Of a DNA stretch of 56,686 nucleotides, positions 44,401-56,400 are shown piece after piece. The stretch is from Phoronis australis. Its lineage: Eukaryota > Phoronida > Phoronidae. Made by a program: the position numbers and the translations under genes. Below the pieces are notes generated by a model. The model did no database searches. It had not been told where the DNA came from and saw nothing but the letters and a program-made list of their open reading frames with translations. The DNA lies in NCBI GenBank assembly GCA_002633005.1, contig NMRA01000324.1, positions 11,661 to 68,346 on the forward strand, written 5' to 3'. Every line of letters starts with the position of its first letter. Positions within the stretch are counted from its first letter, which is position 1.

Positions 44401-47400
44401 ACTTGTTGAGTCCTGCAGTTTTATTGAACTAATCTTTTCAGCAGTTTCAGCTGACCACTCTATGATTTCACCATTCAGACTTGTTGAATAGACTGACCTG
44501 AAGTTTACAATTTTATACCAGAACAAATATCAAACAGAGAAATATAATTACTGAGCCAAGAGGCTGATATTGGCCGAAAAATCACGGTTTGTTTATTTCT
44601 AAATGCGGATAGATTCCAAACATTTAATATCTATGAAGCAAAGAATGATGAGGCAAGTTAACATACAATTATAATTAGGCGATTTTGTATTTTCACAGCA
44701 GAAGTTTATGATGTGAATTCTATCGACTATCTTCACATTTCAACAGGTTTTGATTCCTCTAATATGTTCTACTTTAAGGCCTTAACAGATATTCTAATTG
44801 ATAGTAGCCTGATCTCTCTCAGCCATCAGCTTGATGGGCAATAATTATCCCAAGTTCATGGTAGTAAGTAAAATAAACATTAGGTCAGTTAAGTCCTGTC
44901 CACACACAGACTTATCCTAAAACAACTTGCACTAAATGTAACTTGCCCCACTGTAAATGGAGTGTCCACAAACACACATATGCGATAACTAGCGGAAGGC
45001 AGAAGTTGTCGCTCTCTGCATGACAATGAGCAGGTGCTGCTGATGCAGCGCGCAAAAGAAGACCCATCTGTATGTACCTGCAGCTGATAATAACTACTGC
45101 CTTGCCCCAGGTTTGCAGCCACACAACGATTAGAAGTGGCGCAAGTTACCCTACCTTGATAAGGTGGAGTAAGTTGTCACAATTAAGTGGAGTAAGTTGC
45201 ACTAGTTTAAGTAGCGTCCAGACTGATCTCAAACCTAACGACAACTCATTCTAGGAGTAACTTGTTCTGGGGTAAGTCGGTGTGTGGACATCACTTAATA
45301 CTGGTTAGATGTATGTAGTCATTCTAATACCACTGAGCTCATGTATATCATTACTGTTATGTGATCACCATATGAGCAATATGAAGTCACAGACTAATGT
45401 ATGTTTTAATTATGTTATGTGACTACGAATGAATGCGATGCCAGTATTACGGGCATGGGATAATTGTACATTCTGACACGAGACAGACTGTAGTTACTAA
45501 TCTTAAAAAGAGAATATCTATAAAGGCCATAAAGCATAGATGAAATGTCGTGTTTAACACTACATGCCTAAATTTACAGCTGGATATTGGATTTCAAACC
45601 CAGGTCAATGTTAATCAGGGCCTTACTTCTTGTCATCAGACAAAGACACGTCAGACACTTGGTCAGAATGGTCCATCAACCTCTGGTGACATCGGACCGT
45701 CTGTGAGTCAATGACATACACCATCCCGTCCATACACCCTGCCCACACATTGTTTCGAACCAGAACCATTGCAATCTGAATGGACAGTAAATTAAAATTT
45801 TAAATTTAGCATGATAAAACAACTGAGCTGTGGATTAACGGCACTTGTTCAGTCATTTTCATCAGTTTACAACACAGGAGTTTCATCAATCAGCAGACAT
45901 CAATCAATAGCAACAGTTCATAAATGACACTCCTGCAGGCATTTTTACCAACAATTCACAAAAAAGTGAAATTCAACGCTCTTCGACTGTGGTGGTCATT
46001 TCATTGACGCACCACCAGAAAGTCAAAAGTTGTTTTGAAAATGCCATGTTGAAAGAATAGGAACAAGTTTAAACTCGATTGGTTTGGAGTTCTCTTTTTG
46101 ACTGAAAAGAGTACTTTAAACAACTTTGTCACCTGGACGCTCTTGTCCCCTTTGCATCTACTCATCCTTTCATCACTCTTTACCTTAACTCGTAATTATT
46201 TCAATTCATCAGAAAGCTACAATTATAATGATTCTTAGTAAAGCCATAAAGATTCTTCTTGTTCCAGAACCGGNGCTTCGATTGCAAACAGCTAAGAAAC
46301 TGTTAGGCTTGCAAACAAAACAAAAAAGTGCTGAGAAGAGAAAACCATTCGACAACCACTGGGAACTGTTAGTAAATTGAAGCTAGCATGTTCCACCAAG
46401 AGCAACAGCTTATCAAAAGTTCTAAAACATATTATGTAAGATATCATGTAGCTAACAATTAAAAATGGAGATGGACAACTAGTACCTGTTAATAGTATGT
46501 ATCAACCATGTTCTACTGGATTTCCAGGCATTACGCTTTACACGCCTGTTAAAAATTGCTCATACATAACAAAGAACTCAATGCAAAATGCTTGCTTACC
46601 ATGGACTATTTCCAAAACAATGTATTTTCCTACCACAGTGTTGTCTGCTCTACTTACCACCATGTTCTTTGGTTCAGTGAATTCACAGTCCATGGTACAC
46701 GCGCGCGCGTCATACACCTTTATCTTCCCATAGTTCTGACCAGCCATGCCCATCCCACACCACAGCCGAGGATCTTGTTCTGAGCTGTCTGAAAACATAG
46801 TCGAAGTCAACATAGTCATTAAGGTGTAGAAAATGTAAAGTCAAACATACAGCCTTACAGGCTTAATCTAAAACATAGTTGGTTCATGAGAAGATTTATT
46901 TGAAGCTTGAATTACCCAGTAGTCTTATACTGTAGTGATTGCATTGAAAGCTAGAGTATTATTAGCAAGGCACGAATGTTTTACACTAAATAGTTTCCAT
47001 CAAAACAATATTCAAGCTAATCATTTCACCAACTTAGCTTATACAGTAAGTCTTTTAAGATAGGACCACTATGAAATGCCAGACAACTCCCAGCTTTTAA
47101 AAAATTTAAAAAAACTTTTGTAAGAGAAATTTACAACTAAGAATGAAAAATAAAATCTAACAAGTCAACACTGCACTCTTTTAGTAAAATGTCAAAAAAA
47201 CATTTCAATGTAAAGATAAGTCTAACCTCCTGGTACATAAAGCAGGCACTCGACAGCACGTTTCTCTTTCTCTCTGCTGTTGGTGTTGATACGTTCCACC
47301 AGGACGTTCTTGGTGTTCAAAGGGAGTTGGTCAGTGTGGTTCTCATGCCGCTTGGTATAATGACACAAGTTCAGGGCCGCCTTCTCAACATTAGTTGAAT

Positions 47401-50400
47401 GAGTTGTGTAATCGTCAAACCCACTAGAAAAGAAATAGAAACAAATTGCTGACCAGAAATTAGCTTTATGAAGGTGATTAGTGGGATTGTTCATAAGATA
47501 TAAATGAAGATATGACACAGAGAAGTCCTTGGAAAAGGCTTGTAACTGAAAATTGGATAAATATATCTAGTAGCTTATCATAATTTTTGATGATAAATTC
47601 ACCACGTCACCACTAACAATGACCCCACTAATGAATTTATTTGGCTTACTGTAGGTTTTTGAAAGCACAAATTATTGGTAGAATAAATTTTTTTGCCTGA
47701 AAATGGCCCTGACGGTTTGCTTTTGTTTTCAGGGATACATTCTCATGCATTACACAATGCCAAACATAGTATGACAAAACAAACAAGAGCAATGCGCAGT
47801 GTTCATATCCTCCTCCAATGTTTATCACATGTAGCACACATACAAGGACTGACCATTATTTTAAACATTCCCACTAGTGGGAGCTATCTAGGAAGCAAAG
47901 AGCCTATCAGTGATACTCTCAGTAGGAACACACCTGTCATCGTCTCCTTAACGGAAACCTTGCCAAAATATACAAGTATTGAAAAACTAAAATTGCTAAT
48001 AAGGAGCACAACAGTAGAGATATGCCTTCCAAAATCATCACCATCAGTCATGTTTACCAGGAACAAACGAAAATTAGTGTCAACACTGTTCTTTTCAGTA
48101 GAGAACACATCTGCCATTTTCATGATTCTTAGAGCAGTTTGGAAGACAGACAAGTGAACATGGCTACTTAATGGCACAATATATTGTATCCATTCAAATA
48201 TGGAAAGGCATCACCATCTCCTTAATGGCACAATATATATTGTATCCATCCAAATATGGAAAGGCATCACCACCTCCGAGTCCTTAATAGACTTATATTT
48301 GCTACATTTCATAAAAACCTGTCAAAGAACGCTAATACAGAAGCAAGCACGAAAAAAATAAAATTGCCACTAGGTGGCACAGCAGTTGACTAATCAGTCT
48401 GAAAGTTACCGCCATCTGTTGTCATACACTTGCCAAATTTGACAATGATCTTGTAAGGGGTTTCAGAGATACAGCTGCGAATGCCAACAAGCTGGCCGGA
48501 CTCCAGAGAGCAATGATGGCAGAATGCAACCACACATACAGATGAGGGCGCATGAGAATCATTCAAAAATTTGACTACTTGACTATATGTTGCCCAATAA
48601 GGATGGTTTGGTTGTTGACTGTAAACAAGCGTAGTCCCTATGGGAATGTCCTTTATCATGAGAGATGAAATACAGTTTAACAACATAGTCAGACAACAGG
48701 AAGATGGTTTTATCAAGATTTTGCAGGATTTTTTAAAAAAAAATTGGTCAACAGCTTAATTACCAGACTCCAAACTGTCCAATGTCGAGGTTTGACTGAC
48801 TCGAAATTCTGATTTGGGATCCAAGTTTAAAATGTCAGACGTGAAATGAGATAATGACCAGACCGTTAAGGTTTGAATTTCAAACGAAACACTTCACTGA
48901 CTGTTGATACAGTTTTTCCACTCGAAATCTTGAATACTCTAACCAGTGAATACTAGTGTATCATAGTACAATTATAGTGCAATTTTAGAATATCATTCAT
49001 CCTGGCTTCAAAGTGTCATAACAAGAGCATTTTTAGCATGTGCACCCAATGTTATACATAACATCATAAATTATTTGCTGCTGGGAAATGGAGTTCTAAA
49101 AAATCTTGGCAGTGAAAGAGTTAAAGGAAAGTGATTACTGCCTGACAACTTGAGCATGAATTTTAACTCATAATTTATTCTAACGTTTTCAATAACATAG
49201 TGTGGCTTGTGAAACAGGGAATGTTAATTTTTTTCTCTCTACCTTCGAATGACAGCGTCAATCAAGAGCACATTCTGAGCAGCCTGTTGAATGACTCCAG
49301 GTTCCTTAACTTCTTCTGCTATTATCTTGCCACACCACATCTCCTTGACCAGTAAATACCAGCAGTTTCGCTCCTCTTTCAACCACGCATTAAATGGTGG
49401 TTTGTGCTTGTCTAAAACACATTACAAAAAAATATGATCATAAACCATAACTTAAACAAAATGCTTACGATATAATCTTACCAATTTAGAACACTATTAC
49501 TGACAGCTGAATTTTTCTTTTCTAATGTTTCCATATGAGATATAGAGCACAAAATTAATATTTTATCATGTTTAAGTTCTGTATTATATTTACCACGATC
49601 ACGCAATTTTTGAAAACAAAGCAAAACCTTGTTTACATAAACTGGATATCTCCCAGCATGCAAAGCTAATGTGTGCAAGCTTTATAATCATGACTCAATC
49701 AAATCGAACACAAAAACAGCCATGGAGCAGAGTGTTATTTCCAAAAGAATAATAGACAGCTTGGACCATTTTTCTAATAAATAAAAGCATAATATTACCA
49801 GAATTCCCCCACCCCAAATGCATAATTCTTGGAGCTTAAGCACAAGTCTGCTTTTCAATCTGACCACAGATGCCAGTTTGCAGAATACAACATCTGAGGG
49901 AAGAAAATTAACTAACTACAGAGATCACTGGGCAGATATAATTAACTGACCACAGAGGTCACTAGGCAGATGTAATTAACTGACCAGAGGTCACTAGGCA
50001 AATATAATTAACTGACCACCGAAGTCACTTGGCAGATATAATATCTAAGACAAGAGGACAGTAAATTAACCAAATGATTAGTGAGCAACATTTTATACCT
50101 AATCATAGCTCGCAAGTTAAACATGGATGCCAACTTAAAAAATGAATTGCAGACAGATGAGAGCTTTGCGTTATGGTGGCAGAAATGTCTTGCTGTTCAT
50201 GGCACAAAATATTAACTGCAGAGTCTGTTTTAACCCCTTCAAATGACCATCAGTGTAATGATCCTTGGTTTATATAATCAAATTAACACGTTCAAGCAAG
50301 ACCTGATAACATCTGATAATACCATGTTATAACCAGAACACTTTAGTCCAGTGACACAGCCAGGCCTATTAAAAGACTGGCTGTGAAGAGATTGTCACAA

Positions 50401-53400
50401 GTTTACCATCAGCCTATACAAAGCTCACTGCTTTTCCTTTTCAATGTAATTTGTCAGTTATAGTTATCATGGTTTGTGACATGCGTTGTCAGTTATGGTT
50501 ACCAAGGCGTGTAATATACATTGTCAGTTATAGTTACCATGGTGTGACATACATTGTCAGTTATAGTTACCATGGTGTGTGACATACATTGTCAGTTATA
50601 GTTACCATGGTATGTGATCTTCAGAACATCGATGGTGCGGAAAACCCAAGTAAGCTGATGCTTCTCAACGGCTTTGATATCCCTGAGTAAAGCAACGTCG
50701 GAGTATTTCTGCGTCCCATCTTGTAGAAAAAATAGTCTGCAATGAAAAGCTGACAATGGAAACTACACTGAATGGAGCATTTACAAAGATCAACACACAG
50801 TTTACCACCTTCTAATTTTCATAGCATATCAGTCAATTTCAAAATATGGAGAAAAATGATTGCAGCCTACAAAAATGTACTAACATTTTCCTGTCTCAGA
50901 TATTTTATGACAGCTTACTACCAAATAACCGAATAACACATCCAAGCAAGATAACCGGATAACATTTTCAGCTTAGTAACTTCTTGCAAGATAACTGGAC
51001 AACACATTCATGCTCACCTTTTCTGTGTTAGTCCTAGGCGGCCATTACCCAAGTCAGTGCCCACCAATCCAGACACCTTGAGAATACATTCACTGTAGTC
51101 TAACTTTCCCTCTTCAATGCGTAAGTCATGACACTGGGTCTCATTGTCCTTCCAACATTCATAGAACTCTTTAAAGGTCTCAGAGTCTAGCTCTAACAAC
51201 AGAAATACAAAACTTCCATCAATCACATCAGTCTATAATCATGATATTCAAATATTCAGCGTACATTCCGAAACAATGAATGGTGTTTTGTTAAATACTG
51301 ATATTTCATAGTCACTTAACAGCTTTAATGGACCAGTTCTCCAAAATGGGATTTTTCATGTTGGCACGGCAGCAACTGGCTTTGTCATTGACACATCTTC
51401 GCAGCAGGAAATTTATGGAACAGAGTGTCCTTGATTATCAGTAGAACTTTCAAAAGCTTTGCCTGTTTACATAAAGCATTGGTACATCCCACCACATAGC
51501 ACTGGAAATTTGCCAAAATTATGATAAGAGGAAGGTGTTGATACCAGTAGGATGAAACCTCCCGTCTGCATTGCACAGGATATGTTGGTGGTCTTGAACG
51601 CCTGTCCACCAAAGACCTGATTGCTGTCTGGAGAAATGATGAATTTCAATATGGTGCGGCTAATTCTAAAGTCACCTTTTGACAGTGAGATCAACACCAG
51701 GTGTCATTTTGAACAGCAATTGTCCCAAGTTCATTGTAGTAAGAAAAATAAACAAAGTCAATAACACTATCATCATATTCTAGTCACCTAACAAAATATA
51801 TACAATAAGGAAGTTAAGTGTAAATGGAATGCCATAGATTATAGACAACAGATTCGCAACTCCCGACATTCTTTTACATAGTATCCTAGAGGAGGCGCCA
51901 CTCTCATAAATTATCTGTTTCAGTTTCTGGTTAGTGTATTGTGACGGGAAATTCTTGCATCTATTTTACTGTCCAGTACAACGATAAAAATAATAATTTC
52001 GACAATGAAACGCTGTTCAAAGTCTTCCAATAGTATTGTGAGTACTTTTAGCAATGTTACTACCACCCGACCACACAACAGCCGACTATGATTAGCAGAC
52101 AACGTACTTGACGGAAATAAAACTCGATAATATGGCCAGGTGTCGCTTGTAATAATGACGTAATGGCTTGTGTGTAAGAGGAGGCAGTGTGGCCTGGTTG
52201 ATAAGTGCCCGTTTTCTTCACTCGACGTCGCGGGTTCGAGTCCCACCATGTCACACTGCTAAACCCTTGAGCCAGGTTTCTAGCTCCTCAGCTCGGTTTT
52301 AACCATATATTAATAAAGTATAAAAAATATTAATTCCAGGTGATCAGTGCAATGGGCCCACATGCGAGGCCTGCGCACGTCTGGTACAACGTGTATCAGA
52401 CTGCCTGCAATTATTTTTTTATTTTGTGTGTAAGAGCACAGATTTCGTCCATTGAAAATATACAGAGTTGGCGGTCCATGTACTATAGTCAATGGTTTAA
52501 CAAATCACGTCTTCAAGAAAAGTTGCTACCAAAATACTCCAAACAAAGGACAGGCAGATAACTGAACAAAAGAAGGATAAATCGAGCTAATCAATCAACT
52601 GAGCATCTCACCTGATAACTATCATCCCGTTTTTTTACAAAAATTTGCAGAACTGACGACACTAATACCTTTATGTTATCTCATTGCACTAGTCTGTAAA
52701 TTCGGACCATATAATTTCATCCTATTTTACTGTAACTGGGCATGAGAAACAAACAAAAAAACAAATGTGCGAAAGAAAGAGTGAAATATGATGCGGCAGA
52801 TAGTTTTAGTTACAACATTAATGTCGTTGTTAAACCAAGATTTGGACAGAAAGTGACTGAAAAGAATTCTTATGAGCAAAAATACTATTGTTATTAAAAA
52901 TGTCTAACACACTAATAAAGATGAAACAACTTCATTTACTCATGTCTGCTTATGTCTTCACACAAACTTGTACAAAGTTATAGAACAATGAATAATTAAT
53001 TTGATCAAAGAATTTCAGACAAGTATACGAATGGGTATGTACCAAACAACCATAGTACTCTGCCTTCAACTATAACTATGCCTTATGAATGAATCTCACC
53101 AAAAGCAAACCAGAACATTGCCTTTAAAAGGTCATTTTTAAAGTAAATAAATATGACATTGAATTTGTCTACTCACTATCTTCCTCCCCCAGAGTGAGTG
53201 AGTGAAACAACCTCTCAATGGTATCCTGGTCAGCGACTATGTCCAGCTTACGGACGCATTCAACAAAGGCGTGCTTGTCTGCAAGACATTTGAATAAAAT
53301 AATCAGACCAATGTTCATGTCAAACTTCAAGCTATGTTATCAGGTACCAACTATACTTGGCGCACACTCCAGTTTACTTAATATTTCAAAACTTTATTAA

Positions 53401-56400
53401 CTTAAGGGTTAATGTAGCTGAACCCTATGGAAAAGCCTGAGTGTACACTTAGCTAAATATCTAACTTAGCAAAGTATATATTCACTGTAAGTAGAAATTT
53501 TGTAGAACTTTAATTCTGACTTTATACCAAACTGCTACTAATTAGGTCATGTGACCTTGTCTTTTTAGGAACATTTAGCAAAAAAAAGTACAATCATAGC
53601 AAAACAACAGGATCAATGACATGAACAAATTTCTCACGGCATAAATGTTCAAAATAAAATCTCAAAAATATTGCTATAGCTTCTAAATTATTGTTTCATT
53701 TTTTGTTCTAAAGCAACGTTAACATTATTTCATAAAATCGTTCAAGTTCTATTTTTGATAGCCCCTCATGCAAAAGTTGAACATTTTAAAAGCAATTCCC
53801 ACAAACATTTTAGAGAATAGTGTATAAAACATACTTTCTGGAAGTTTCAAGTGAACTGGATCAGCCACTTCTGAGATACAATGTTGCAAACTTGGCCAAA
53901 ATTGGAATTTTTCTACAAAACCTTAAACAATGATTCTCAAAAAAGTTTGTAACACATATCGCAACCAAGCCTAGTGGAAGAAAACTAAAAAGCCAACCAC
54001 TTTTACCAAGATGAAGGTCAAGATTAGAGCTCAGAGGCAATATGTAGAATGCAGGTACAAACTCAGTGAACACTGTAACATTACTTATAAGTTGCCTTTA
54101 CAAACTGCACCCCACTCATTCCCATCACATACAGACAGTGTATTACCACTCTTTGAATTTTTAATGCAATAAACCTAGTCTGGTGTGAATAATTACAGGT
54201 GCAGCACTTTCTAACATAGATTGACATGGCAAAACATGAAACTTGACCAAATTTATTGAGACTTTTATCACATGAATTTGAGAAATTCACATTGAAAGCA
54301 AGCTACTCACTGACAGCTTTTTCTGGTACTTTATCAAACTCTATCTTGACTGTCTTCATTTCAGCCGTGTTGTCCGTCAGAAGTCTCAGTTTCCTCCAAG
54401 AGTGGTAGAACTCCATATGTTCCAATTCTTCCTTTTGTTTTGGAGTCAGTTGTTCAATAATGTCTCTCACAACACTAAAATATAAAGAAATAACAGATCA
54501 GCTCATAACTAGCACTATTTGCCATACATAGACCGTCAAGACATTCAGTACCAGTACTATCTACTATTTATGAACCCCCATGGCATCGCTTACTGTTGTC
54601 ATGGAAGCCAGGTACAGTTAATTAACAAAAAATGACTGACATGTTGGATTTCACATCTTAATAAAAATGTTGGATTGTTAACCAGTTGGTACTGTAAAGA
54701 AGTAAAACAATTGCACAATCGGTGAAAATGTTTAGCAATTATTTTTCATGCAAAAATTACCAAAGGATTGCTGTAACAACAATCAATCCCATGTAATGAC
54801 AAGAACACAGTGAGCCAGCTCTAACAACCAATCATAATGTCAAGAACACAGTGAGCCAGCTCTAACAAACAATAAATATTCATAATTACACTATTCGTGG
54901 CTGGCTACACACAAGAGGGATTACAGTGGTTCCGTCATATTTGAACACAAAATTTGTTTCTATTCACAACAATACCACAGCGTTCAGTATTTTATGTTGA
55001 GAAAACTAAATGCCCGAAATATTCAGCCCTTTCACCATTATAGCACTAGTTTGGCAGACAACCAAACCTGGTGATTTGTTCAGTGCCCTCGAGTCTTTGA
55101 AATGGCAACACTGCGCTTTTGAAATAAAAATTTTCTGTCTAAAAACGGGACGGCCATGCACATGGGCCATGAAAATCACATGTCCTGGTATTTAGGCACA
55201 CAGTGTGCGCTAGACACACAGTGTGCGCTAGACAAATAAATATGTGCTCACATGTTGCTGGGACATCTGTCCTTCAGACTTTGGAAACGTCAACATCAAA
55301 CAAGCAACCATTATGCATGCGTTAATCTGAGAAATTTCTCCATAGATATGACTTTGTTTCACTTACATTCTTTTGTGCCATGCCTCGAAGTCATGAGAAA
55401 TTCACTACCCAACATCAGGTTTTTCAAACGATGCACCCCACAAGTTCATTGAAACATTTAGTACTGAATAGCCAGCAGTTGTATGGAAAGGTTAATGTAA
55501 CAGTACAACTCATAGCCAGCAGCTGTATGGAAGGGTTATTGTAACAGTACAACTCATAGCCAGCAGCTGTATGGAAGGGTTATTGTAACAGTACAACTCA
55601 TAGCCAGCAGCTGTATGGAAGGGTTATTTTAACAGTACAACTCATAGCCAGCAATTGTATGGAAGGGTTAATGTAACAGTACCACTCACAGACCATGAGG
55701 ACTCCTCAAGTGAAAACAAAGCTGGAAACATTTCCGGGAGTGTTTAGTTAATGACGGGTAATGTTAATGTTCCCATAAATTTATCAACAAGGTGAGTGGA
55801 AATATGCGTAAACTGAAGTATCATTTATTTCCAATTTCTGGCAAAATTTGCCATCCACTGAGACAGGTAAACAAAAACACATAAGTCAAGTTGCCTCATA
55901 GTTTCTAAATAAAATGTATGACTGAGCCTGTCTAAGCCTGCAAGCTGTGCTTGGGAAATCTTCACACGATAACAAAGATGGCTGGTAATGACTGTAATGG
56001 CAGCAAAATTCAAATTAAGGCTCAGCCACGTTACTAACTTCCCCTTATTTTCCTTCATTCTCGGTCATGGGGAAAAACTACTTCCATCCAGCCATCATGA
56101 CAGGGAATTCTGGGTCATTTTGTCTGAATACTTTTGGCACATACTGTACTTACTGTTCAAAGCATTGCATCAGTTTACTTAAAGATGTACTGAACAATGA
56201 CTACAGATTCACTATATCAATATGAATGCCTTCAGAAATAAAGAAATTTCAGCTCATTTAGTAAATACATTACTCTCTGTCTACAAGCCGTGCATCAGTC
56301 GAGTACAGAGTATTGAAGGTTTTCAGTCCATCAAGTGGTGTCCCCTGAGCAACTTCTATCATGCCTTGCAGGAGCAGATAGGAGCCACGCAAGGAGGACG

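Noticed and set aside
46274-46274. Single N as another duplicated contig seam
   Set aside because: No repeated sequence flanks this N, unlike those at 12702 and 28090, so it may be only an uncalled base.
52060-52254. Minus-strand frame starting MTWWDSNPR
   Set aside because: WDSNPR-type peptides arise from the antisense of a pol III B box; here it is the SINE.
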